A stretch of 64,000 nt of DNA from Lyophyllum atratum (Eukaryota > Basidiomycota > Agaricomycetes > Agaricales > Lyophyllaceae). The notes below the pieces were generated by a model. The model saw nothing but the letters and a program-made list of their open reading frames with translations, was not told the origin of the DNA and searched no databases. This document shows, one piece after another, positions 1 to 9,446 of this stretch. Positions within the stretch are counted from its first letter, which is position 1. Each line of letters begins with the position of its first letter. A program made the position numbers and the translations under genes. The DNA lies in NCBI GenBank assembly GCA_014905825.1, contig JACGCN010000068.1, positions 62,001-126,000 of the forward strand, read 5' to 3'.

Positions 1-737
1 GGACGGAGCCTAGGTGGTGGACGGACCTTAACTCTCTTGAATTTTACGAATAGGTATGTGAGTGTATCGTCTTTTGAAGTTGTATCGCATTTTACACTCT
101 GTTTCCAGTTCTCTCGGTCCATGTGAGCCGTGTAACAGATTTTGCGAATCGGTATGCGACCACGTTGCGTTTCTCATTCGCGCTCTGTAGGATACGAGAG
201 CGATTGCCTTATGGTCCATTTATGGACTTCGACGAACTTCCAAGTCATCACGCATCGCATTCTTGCTCACCAGTTCCTGTATTTTCCCGTCTCCCTGCGC
301 ATTTTCAGCCACATGTACTACTAGGATACAATACACATCATGCCCAATCTTCCCTCGAATACCATAGGTCGCATGGAGTGGCCCGCTTGATCTTCTGCTA
401 TCTTCCACTCCAGGTATCGTGGCGATTGTTATTGTTCACCACGCCGTTCACATCGCAAGTCTTCTCTCTTCTGATGGTTCTCTCTTCTGACGACCGTTCC
501 CCGTGAACAGTTGTGTGTGTCAGTCATAAAGACGCTGGACGATCAGAAGAACGTGACTGACCTGAAATCGCTTTCAAGTAGGGAGCCATTGGGGTTGGCT
601 GGATAGATATCCCTGACCGTGCCCTGTCCAACCACGAGCTCCGTAGTCGGCAGGAACTCTGACATGTCGCCTGTATGATCGAAATGGGCGTGGCTAAACC
701 AAAATCAGCACACCAAAAGAATATGTACAAGCAGGAG
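1..737. other. Upstream region with no supported gene
   Basis: I see only short overlapping reading frames and no recognisable domain. The first tandem unit begins near 738, at a TTTCGCGAAAGCC motif that recurs near 1993, 2366 and 3631. Confidence 0.5.
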
Positions 738-938
738 AAGTCGGGATTTCGCGAAAGCCTAGGCTGCTACATTCTCCCAGAGGCGGTTGGAGCAGAGACG
801 GAGTCTTTTTACTCGTCGTCGCAAGATATTCGGACAACGGGAAATGATCGACGAAGCAAACGACGGGGGGACTATTTACTCGTCGATGTACATTCCAAAT
901 CCTGTCTTGACTCCCCTCCGCCCCTTGTTCTGCGCGCT

Positions 939-1390
939 TCAAAGGACACAGTGCTGGCCAACACTAAGTTGCCGACAACTAATAGAAAGCAGTCAGACAT
1001 AGAAATAGACTGGAAGTATGACGGGCTTACGTTCCGCCCACATATGGATCAATCGGTCCACAGCATGTCCACCCAAGAGGGCCTAAATGAAGATGAGCAT
1101 CACTGTTCGCTACAATATCAAGATGATCATGCTAGCTTACAAGCCTAGCAAGTCAAGGCTAATGAGCAGTTGACGGGAAGATTAGAAAGGATGACTTACT
1201 AGTCCAGGCAATCCACCTTCATTGCGAAAGGAGAAGTATGCATGTCAACGAACACCTCTTGCGTACAGCCTTAGAGATAGCACGTACAGTGATAGACCGT
1301 CTGTCTAGTCTCAACGTTTGGGGCCGCGACGGCTGTGGCCACGACAGAAGCGAGGACGAGGGCAGCAGCGAGGAAGGTAGATTTGAACAT
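939..1390 (-). CDS. Small secreted six-cysteine protein, copy 1 (cystine-knot-like)
   Basis: The spliced product is 71 aa. Exons on the minus strand are 1390-1288 (103 nt), 1216-1200 (17 nt), 1144-1141 (4 nt), 1082-1031 (52 nt) and 978-939 (40 nt). All junctions are GT-AG and phases close exactly to a TGA stop. Residues 1-23 are a signal peptide (MFKSTFLAAALVLASVVATA...) ending at an Ala-Ala-Pro site. The mature part holds six cysteines in the order C-x6-C-x5-CC-x10-C-x8-C, with the motif ACPLGWTCCGP, then VGGTC, and ends HCVL. The spacing fits an inhibitor cystine knot or the first half of a granulin module; the fold and any function are inference. The 17-nt and 4-nt exons are required: without the 4-nt exon the frame of the TCC motif is lost. 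Copies 2-4 (2559, 31536, 30539) share the structure. Confidence 0.85.
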
Positions 1391-1448
1391 CGCGGATATC
1401 CTGAAAGAGGCTACTCTTGGATACTTCTCTCGATCTAAAATCTCTGAA

Positions 1449-1456
1449 CTTTTATA
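1449..1456 (-). promoter_or_regulatory. TATA box of secreted-protein copy 1
   Basis: Minus-strand TATAAAAG lies about 59 nt before the ATG at 1390. Copy 2 has the equivalent element at the same distance. Confidence 0.6.
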
Positions 1457-2558
1457 ACCTGAGGAAGGCGGCCCAAGCCCGACAATATGCTTGGAACCAA
1501 CCATTTTTGGAGTACGAAATTGCGCTGGATCATTCTGCGGCGGCGGTGCATTCAGGCCTGCTTTGGAATGCAGGGATATCACCCAATTGGAGTTGGGCCG
1601 TTGAGTTGGGTTGCCCTTCTGACGCTGGCGTAGGTATGCAAGCCAGCACGCCCAGCGATCCTGAAGCTGGGTTTGATAGAAATCGAGGAGCAACGTGTTG
1701 GTTCGTGTATTTGGGAGGTCGTGGGTGTTTCAGGGCGATTAGGACGCGTCATGGGAGCTGACCAGAGGGAGGTATGAGGACGGCGACCGCGGAGCACATC
1801 CGAAGTGTGAGTCGGGGCGCCGTTTGGGGAGCTCGAAGAGGCATTCCGAGCCTGAACGGCAGTAGATGTCACCGAATCCACACGGTAGGGCTGGATACAC
1901 GTGTTACAGTTCCTTGGAGCCATGTGTAAAACGAGCCCGAGTGTTCAGCTGGTGTTCAGTTTGATGATTGTCATTGTAGGGGATGACCGGGTGACTCGGG
2001 TTTTCGCGAAAGCCTGGGCAATAAATGAGCATTGGGAGGCGATGGGAGGCGGCCAGGAAGAGGTGTGAGGAACGAATCTCCGGGAAGCACATCCTAGTGA
2101 GGAAATGAGAAGCCGGGTATCATTGTGAAGCTTAAAGAGGTCAGAAAGAGGCACATTGCACACTGTGGTCCAAGCCTGAATGGTAGCAAACGTCGTTGAT
2201 GTCGGTGTCTTTGAGCCGTAGCGCTGCGTACTGGAGTTACGGAGGGTCTAAGGATGTGCCTGGAGCCATGTCAATGAACCCGAGCGTTCAGTTCGATGAC
2301 CATTATCCCAAAGGGGAGGATAAGATCGGAAGCATTTGATGTCATGGCGTCCGCCCATGTCGGGGTTTCGCGAAAGCCTGGGCTGCTATATTCTCCTAGA
2401 GGCGGTGGCAGCAGAGACGGAGATTTTTCACTCATCGTCGCAAGATATTCTGACGAAGGAGAATCCTCGAAGAACCAAAACGACGGTGGAACTATTTACG
2501 CGTCGATGTACATTCGAATTTTGCATTGAATCCCCTCCGCCCCCTTGTTCTGCCCGCT

Positions 2559-3021
2559 TCAGAAGATACATGCCTCGTCTGGGCCAAGTTGGCGACAACT
2601 AATAGAAAGCAGTCAGACACAAAAATATCTTGGAAGTACGACAACTTACGTTCCGCCGACATCTTGCAGAATCGGTCCACAGCACGTCCAACCACCAGTT
2701 TTTGGGCCTAAATATCGAGTGGAGGTGAGCATCACCCTTCGCTACAACACCAACATGATCATGCTAGCTCACAATTCTATCAAGTCAAAAGGTAATGAGC
2801 AGTCGACGAGAGCATTAGGAAGGATGACTTACTACTCCAGGCAATCCACCTTCATTGCGAAAGGAAATATGCATGTCAACGAACACCTCTTGCATACAGC
2901 CTCAAAAATGACACGTACAGTGATAGACCGCTTGCCTAGCTTCAGCGTTCGGGGCCGCGACGGCGGTAGCCACGACAGAAGCGAGGACGAAGGCAGCAGC
3001 GAGGAAGGTAGATTTGAACAT
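2559..3021 (-). CDS. Small secreted six-cysteine protein, copy 2
   Basis: This is the tandem paralogue of the gene at 939-1390. The 73-aa product comes from exons 3021-2919 (103 nt), 2849-2833 (17 nt), 2776-2773 (4 nt, 'aatt' on both strands), 2707-2650 (58 nt) and 2598-2559 (40 nt). The signal peptide is almost identical to copy 1 (one change, F for L, within the first 23 residues). The mature part has C1 in VYHCGLPG, C2 in NCPKTGGWTCCGP (with C3C4), C5 in VGGTCRQL, and ends EACIF. Most differences lie between cysteines, especially just after the CC pair, while the cysteines and the VGGTC block are unchanged. That pattern suggests selection on a disulfide scaffold, but it has not been measured. 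Continuous translation across the unspliced region gives only nonsense fragments. Confidence 0.85.
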
Positions 3022-3078
3022 CGCGAATATCCTGAACGAGGCTACTTCTGAATACTTCTCTCGCTCTGAAACCCTTTC

Positions 3079-3086
3079 GTTTTATA
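3079..3086 (-). promoter_or_regulatory. TATA box of secreted-protein copy 2
   Basis: Minus-strand TATAAAAC lies about 58 nt upstream of the ATG at 3021, the same position as in copy 1. Confidence 0.6.
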
Positions 3087-3655
3087 GCCTGAGGAAGGCG
3101 GCCCAAGCCCGAAGATATGCTTGGAACTAACCATTTTTGGAGTACAAAATTGCGCTGGATCATTCTGCGGTGCATTGAGGCCTGCTTTGGAATGAAGGGG
3201 TATCATCCAGTTAGGGCTGAGTCGGGTGGCGCTTCCGATGCTGGCGTAGGTATGTAATCCAGGACGCCCAGGCTGTCAATGAGCGTGTTGGCGGCCCAGC
3301 GATCCCTAAGCTCGTCTGATAAAAATTGAAGAACAAGGTTTTGTTTCGCGTATATGGGAGGCCGTAGGTGTTTCAAAGTGATCAAGACGCGTCATGGGAC
3401 GCGACCAGGGGGAGGTATGAGAACGTCGACCGGGGAGCACATCCGCAGTGCGAGTTAGGCTGAGTTAGGGCGCCGTTTGGGGAGCTCCAAGAGGCATTCC
3501 AAGCCTGAATGGTCACCGAATGCACACGGTAGGGCTGGCTACTCGTGTTACGGAGAGTAGAGAATGTTCCTTGCAGCCCTCTCTGAAACGAACCTGAGCG
3601 TTCAGTTTCTAGAGGATGACCAGGCCACTCGGGTTTTCGCGAAGGCCTGGACAAT

Positions 3656-3949
3656 TTGATGTCTGTCGGCTTCTATATTCTTACATCTCGATTATTATTT
3701 TTGGAATCTATACGATCTCGAGAAAAGACAGCTGAGTGCTACATAAAGATTCAACTCGACAAGTATCCAGACTAAGTGCGAGGAAGGACAGGGGAGGTCA
3801 AAAAACGAGGATAAAAATACATTTTATTGAGGAGACTGAATGTCGCAGAGCGTGCGTGATGCGTATATACATGCTACAAGGCATTAGGGAACGGTAAGTA
3901 TACAGTATGCGATATCGTCGTAATGGATTTAATGGGAGTGGTCATGAGA
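3656..3949. other. Spacer downstream of PRM1
   Basis: No gene is visible. It probably holds the 3' UTR of the minus-strand PRM1 gene. The minus strand carries an AATAAA-like run near 3821. Confidence 0.4.
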
Positions 3950-6900
3950 TCACACCGCAACGGGTAGACCAAGGAACGGATTCGTGGGGATGCTCTTGCG
4001 TGTACGTGCAGGGTGTGCGACAGTCACCCTATACTCATCATCAAAGGGCGTAACAAATGGGTCCACGGACGACGACTGGCGTGCATGCATGGTAGTAAGA
4101 AGGCGCGTCACCGGGGTGACAAACCCCTCTCCGCCCACGCTCGTGGGCACGGAGGAGGGCGTGCGTTTATGGCGGGTGGATGCAGGAGGGGGTGCGAGTG
4201 TTTGTGGGGGCTGGTAGAGGGCAGGAGGCGACTTAAGCTTGGGATAGCGGGACTCGTCGAAGCCATGATGGATGGGCGGGGCAAAGAGCGTAGGCTGGAG
4301 GGGAGCCATCAAGGTCACCCCTCCTCCGTCCGTCGACTCCACATCCGAAGGGGTATGACGCGGCTTCGGCCGGCCGGGCAGCGGGTTGGCGTTGGGGGAA
4401 GCTTTCTTCATCATACTCTTCCAGGGTGGGTTGACAACGGATGGGTCAACGGGCGAGGAGGACCAACGGGAGGAAGGCGCGCGGCCGGAGTGGATGTCGT
4501 TGTCTGCGGAAGCGCGTGCGATGGAGATGCGCAGCTTCGGGCGCCCGAACCAGGCGGTGTTCCTCTTGTTGGAGTTATCGGCCACGTCCCCGGGTGATGA
4601 CCGCTCCTTCATACCACCTTGATCATCGACGAGTTGTTCCTTGCCCATAGCTTTGCGTCCAATGGCCATCAGCTTATTAGGCGGGGCCACAAATCTCTGC
4701 TTGAACGAGGCACCCCAGCCGCTCCCGCCCTGCTCAGCCTCATCGCCCGAACGGGACAGTTCAGTAAGATCAGTCTTCGAAGCGGCAGGCGAGGCATTGC
4801 GACTGAAGGAGAAGGGCTTGAACGCACTGCCCTTGGGCGACGGCAGAGGAGTGAAGGAAGGCAAATCATGAGGTACCGCAGAAGGCTTCTCCTCCGAAGG
4901 TGACGGCTGGATGCGGAATGGAACAATGAGCCCATCTATACCGGCGCGCTGCTCCCGCTCCCACCTCCTGCGCTTTCTCGTTTCCAACAGACGTTTGCCG
5001 TAGGAATTCCACAAGATGATGCACAGCGCCATGAGCACGACAAAGCCCCACAGCGCGACGAAGATACCAAACATCAGACGCTCTTTCTTCAGCGACTCGG
5101 CGTAGGAGTTGACGAGCTTCATTATGAGCCCTCCGTCGTCATTCCCATTGCCATCATCCCCACCAATTGCAGCTGCCGCAATCGGCCGTGTAGCTTCGTT
5201 CACCGATTCCGGGGACATGACAAGCACGGTCTGGTTGACACGCGGGATATTGATGACGAGGTTGTCGTGCAGGAAGGTGAGCGCGTTCTCGATCGCGTCG
5301 ACCTTCGTCCCGATGAGGCACCGGATGAACTCGCGCGCTGGAGTCTCGAGGATAGTTCCATTGAATACAGTCCCCACCGCACCCTGAACATCGTCATAGA
5401 ACCCGACAATGGTCGAGTTGAGCGTCACGGTGGTCGTATTGACCCACCCAAACACACCATCGTTGATGGTGGTCTGTATGGTATCCACACGAGTGTTGAC
5501 GTCGTTGGCATAGGCCGCGGATTGATCGTACATGCTGGAATTGATGGCGGTAAAAATGGTGTTGGAGAAGTCGGATGCGGTGCTGGCGGAGCGCTCCTTG
5601 TACTTTGCGACGAGAGGACCCATTGCGGCGAGCTGAATCTGGATGGAGAGGAGACCGATGAGGCCGATGAGCAGGCAAGCCAGTGCCGGCGGGTGGAAAA
5701 TGTAGTTGAAGAACCATTGGAGGTGGGTGTGTTGCGTGGGGGTGAGGCGGAGAACTCTCGACATGTTGTTGGAGATGCGCGTAAGCAGCGGATGTGAAGA
5801 ATTTGCGCTGAGGATCATCAAATTGTGGTCGGTAAGGGCCACTGAAGGGGCAGCGGAGACTTTGGCGTGGACCATAGTAGGATCAGACGTCCAAGCCTGG
5901 CGAGTATATTCCAGATGCGCTTTCAAGCAACGCCACTTGTACCATTCCAAAAGACAGTTGAGGCCAACGAGGAGAAGGGCGAGGAGGATGAGGATAATTG
6001 TCCCTATCTTAGCAGTCTTGATCAGGTCGTGTCCAACGTCATCAACAACGGAGAGGTCCATGTCGTTGCAGAAGGTGAGAAGATTTTGCTGAGGAACGGG
6101 AAGGACAGAAGAGTTGAAAGAAATGGCGCCAAAGGTGTCGTTGATATCCTTCTTCAACAGTTCAAAGGGCTGATCGATGCTAGGATGGCGATCATGTAAA
6201 TAAAAGTGTTAAGCTGCTTGTGAGAACCACTTACATGGACTCGATCTTGTTCTTAAGGTCGTCAACGGTGGGAAGAGAGTTATTGAGGTTCGTCAACGCC
6301 TGTTGGAAAGTAGGCGGAAGAGAAATATTTGCAAGGCTATCCAGGTTGGGCACTGGAATTTGTGGGACAGTGATATCGCCAAAGGGATTGACCTTGTTGA
6401 TGGCATCGATAGCCTTCGTTATGACGGTATTGGCAGATTGAATGTCGCTCTGGATGCTAGTGCGAAGCCCATTCGTTACAGTTTTTACAAGGTCGTTAAG
6501 CTGCAGAAAAATAAGCCAATGCCATTAAATTAACAGGCTGGGACTCACCTCGTTCACAGCAGATATAAGGATTGACAACCCGCCACGAACGACCAACTCC
6601 AGGAAACAGAGAAGTGTCGAGCGGTAGAGGTCGATGATAAAGTTGATGATGCCCTCCATCATGGTCAGTGCCAACACAAGTGTTGCCCGAGCAGCGTTCA
6701 ATGATCCATTGACGAGGTCTGCGAACTGTTCATTGGACGCGAGAGCCAAGTAACGCGGCATGCTGGAAGCTATTGTGGCAGCCTTCTCTGCGGCCTTGCA
6801 ACTGGCCAGTAAATTAGTCTTCGCGTTTGCCACTGCATCCTCAGCTGAAGCGAGAGAGAGTTGGAGGCGAAACGCGACGAAGGCGAGCGAGAGGATTGGA

Positions 6901-7022
6901 TATGCTAGCCATGTGAGGGAAAGGAGATGGGGAAGTTGGAGGTAGGGCGTGAGGGTTGAGGAGGATGGGGAGTGAGCGTCATAAGTCGGCGGCGGGGCGT
7001 TCCAGTGGGAGTTGACAGACAT
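3950..7022 (-). CDS. PRM1: Plasma membrane fusion protein PRM1
   Basis: Prm1 promotes plasma-membrane fusion between mating cells in fungi. Three exons, 7022-6549, 6500-6235 and 6179-3950, join in phase to about 989 aa. Membrane segments lie near residues 28-55, 137-157, 301-325, 402-424 and 613-634. Between them are long extracellular loops with many Asn-x-Ser/Thr sites (INSS, VNTT, LNST, FNGT). The arrangement of five membrane segments with loops rich in glycosylation sites, and the '[12 protein letters not shown]' stretch after the second intron, match the PRM1 family. Residues from about 640 to the end form a Ser/Pro-rich, probably cytosolic tail longer than in yeast. The start at 7022 gives a Pro-rich lead directly before the first membrane segment. 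Both introns are 48-55 nt. Confidence 0.88.
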
Positions 7023-8452
7023 TGCCAGAGGTCGACCGGCGACGTCGAGATGAGAGAAAGTCTATAGAGTGGAAATGGTTCAAGAGAAAAGGAAAAGTGG
7101 CGGCCATTGTAGGGCTTATGAGGGAGTACTCCTCTCCAGAGCCCTGCCATTGTCGCTCGCCCATTGTCTTTCAGGGTCCATTCTTTGTTCCCAAATCGGG
7201 ACAGTCAGGTTTAGTCACGCATAGCACAGTGTCACGTCACATGTCAAGTCCGACCTTCTTGCCGCAGCCCCTCCCCCACCACTGACGACCAGCAACATGT
7301 CCATCTTTCCAGCCATTGAATCCACTCGGAATCCAGTCTTCTGCACAGCTTTTGAGGCTTCATACTTCCGAATAGACATCTCCTAATCAGCTCTCCATTC
7401 TCATGCCCATATGGAGATGACACCTGTTCCACGAAGAAATACAAAAGCCCCGGAGGCTTCTGAGCACGGCTTCGGGGCCCGTACCGGTGGACAACATAGT
7501 TACCTACGGATCTCGCACAAGCCTCCGGCAACGCCTAAATTACAAGGACAATAGGACCTACTATGGCCACCACGTCATCTTGATGTTCCCTCCATGCTAT
7601 ATCTGGTCCATATGCGTGTCAAGGCTATACACCTTCAAAAGGGATTCCCTATCAACGTCCTGCTTTTTGTCTGTCCCCGATCGTGATGCCTCGGGATCCC
7701 CATGCTCCGCGTCCTGCGTAAGTTGCGACATACCCTGTACATTGCACTTCTGCTCTAAATTTCGCATCGTTGTGCCCACAGATGACACTATCGGATCTTC
7801 TCACGTCGCGGGGACCTGTATCTCCCCGATCCTGGACTTGATACCACCACCATCCCAAAACAGCCTGTCCGTAGTCTGCTCCACATCTGTAGACGCGCAA
7901 AACTCATCTGTTCCCCGTCGTCTTCCATCAATCATCACCATGAAACTGCTCTCGACGCTAGCGCTCCGCAGTATACCTTGCGCTCCTTCATTGGGGCGGT
8001 TTGTCATTGTAAAAGTGCACTTCCCTGCCATCGATAACCTACATCAACCATGGCGACGCGATCTTTTTCAGAGCACTGACACCGCGGATAACCTTCATTC
8101 GCCTCCCTGTCCCAGATGACGTGTTTCAGCACCCGCAGAGGATCCTTTCGGACATCCACATATCGCTGGGCCATTCGTGACTCCTCGTTTCCGAGCCCTC
8201 TCGCCACTACAGTCATCCTTCCCAGCCACAGCCATATCGCTGTCCGCAGCCGGTGCCATACAAAAGTTTTTTGGCATTTTGACATGTTCGTTCATCAAAT
8301 ATGATGCCGAAACCGCTTCATGATGTCGATCCCGGCGCAGTTCGTCCTAATTAACGACCTGGTTTAGACCCCCCGCCCGCCGGTATAAAGCATCCTACGC
8401 TGGACTGCAATCAGCATCTCAACAAGCACGCGACCCCCACCCTTCCCGTCGA
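7023..8452. other. Intergenic region between PRM1 and the LRLRGG gene
   Basis: Divergent promoter region of PRM1 (minus) and the small gene at 8453 (plus). A 210-codon open frame at 7487-8119 on the plus strand has no recognisable domain, uneven composition and an overlapping minus-strand frame. I do not call it a gene. Confidence 0.4.
8384..8390 (+). promoter_or_regulatory. TATA box of the LRLRGG gene
   Basis: TATAAAG lies 63-69 nt upstream of the paired ATG codons at 8453 and 8456. Confidence 0.6.
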
Positions 8453-8900
8453 ATGATGGCACCAGCGATCCCTATTCACAGCGTTAGCACTGTGGACAGC
8501 CTTCGCACAACCGTCAAGGTACGTCGTCATGCATTACATCCAGGAAGTTGACAACTGATCCCTATGTTCTTCAAGCCTGCCCCCCACCCTCGGACCCCCT
8601 CAAAACCATCCATGTCTGCCTCGCAGATTCCAGTCACCACAGCCAATACTCAGTCCGAACCTCTTCGTCTCCGCGGCGGCGGCGCTGGACAGACATACAC
8701 GGATTGCTTTTGTCACGTGCGTTCCTCTCCCCACCCCCCTTTTATGTCAAGAGCGACGGTTCTAAACGAACGCGCAGACATTACGTGTCTATCTGGGGCT
8801 CACCACTTTCGGACTCACTGAGTGTTACTTCGGCTGTGTCAACAAGTCGGAAGGGCGGGACTGGTGTGATTGCACCACGAACGGTCTTGGGCCAGCATGA
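8453..8900 (+). CDS. Small Cys-rich protein with an internal ubiquitin-tail-like LRLRGG motif
   Basis: Three exons, 8453-8518, 8576-8716 and 8823-8900, all phase 0, give 94 aa. The N-terminal half is Ser/Pro/Thr-rich. Near residues 54-62 it reads EPLRLRGGG, whose LRLRGG is identical to the mature C-terminus of ubiquitin. It is followed by a Cys-rich tail (TDCFCHCYFGC, then DWCDC near the end) containing eight cysteines. Small proteins with an LRLRGG-type motif followed by cysteines occur widely in Agaricomycetes as I recall, without an assigned function. No signal peptide is obvious. Alternative starts are ATG 8564 (reading without intron 1) or the internal MSASQ methionine. The last exon depends on a CACTGAG acceptor, which restores a frame full of cysteines, so I favour it. 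Confidence 0.65.
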
Positions 8901-8914
8901 GGAATGATAGATAT

Positions 8915-9020
8915 TGTGGAACTTCTTTGTAGACGCACCGCGCTCGATTCCAGGGTTGTTGGATTATGGTTACCCTAGAAAGAAGCAATGTAAGATACCA
9001 TGGATAATGACCAGGATTCT
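8915..9020. repeat. Fragment similar to 22915-23015
   Basis: This stretch ('gtagacgcacc...ccatggataatgaccagga') resembles 22915-23015 on the same strand over about 100 nt with mismatches. It looks like the remnant of a duplicated sequence now cut off by the MITE/hAT insertion that begins about 10 nt further on. Confidence 0.55.
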
Positions 9021-9446
9021 TAGTCTCTTTTCACTTAAGCGTTGTTTGGTGGAGGGGTCCGTTCGGTCCAAACGGGCTAAATTTCCGATCGCGTGATCAT
9101 CGGTTCTGAGTACCGAAACGTTACTTAGATGCGATACGAAAAACATTCTCCGATTTCATGATAGCCTCTTATACAAGCTCGACGCGTCGCGAGGACCTTA
9201 CATTCTTGTGGCTTACTGTCGAACAACGAACACGATTCCCGGCATTGTCGAAGAGCCTGTCCCGCGGTAGTCAGACGGTGGGCGGCCACATCAGAATGGC
9301 ACTTGTCTGCACACACTGGAGAACTTTCTGTATTGCTCATTGATTCGACGAGCCCCGGGAAAGCATCCGCACCTCATTCAAGGCCTCCTCCTCCAGAACC
9401 CTGTCGAAGGAACGCAGGGTTCCCGGTTTGCAGAGGAATTTAAATT

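Larger units (their letters stand above)
738..3655. repeat. Tandem segmental duplication of about 1.3 kb
   Basis: Two direct units of about 1.3 kb, at roughly 738-2015 and 2360-3655 (offset about 1.62 kb), each hold one small secreted protein gene with its promoter and upstream flank. Both units open and close with a TTTCGCGAAAGCCTGGGC-like motif (near 744, 1993, 2366 and 3631). The spacer at about 2040-2350 is a partial third copy of the promoter-distal flank: compare the 'gagcctgaacgg' stretch near 1845 with similar stretches near 2170 and 3500. Similarity is high in the gene body and lower in the flanks, so the duplication is not brand new. Confidence 0.8.

Noticed and set aside
1271..1693. 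140-codon minus-strand frame starting MLLDFYQTQLQ
   Set aside because: It runs from the promoter through the TATA box into exon 1 of copy 1. The conserved start is the internal MFKSTF methionine, as in copy 2.
939..3021. Hydrophobins, because of small secreted proteins with a CC pair
   Set aside because: Hydrophobins have eight cysteines with two CC pairs. These have six with one CC pair.
7487..8119. 210-codon open frame on the plus strand
   Set aside because: No domain, low-complexity Ser/Cys/Pro composition without a pattern, and overlapping frames on the other strand. It includes an apparent MKLLSTLALRSIPC start, but no downstream exons could be joined.
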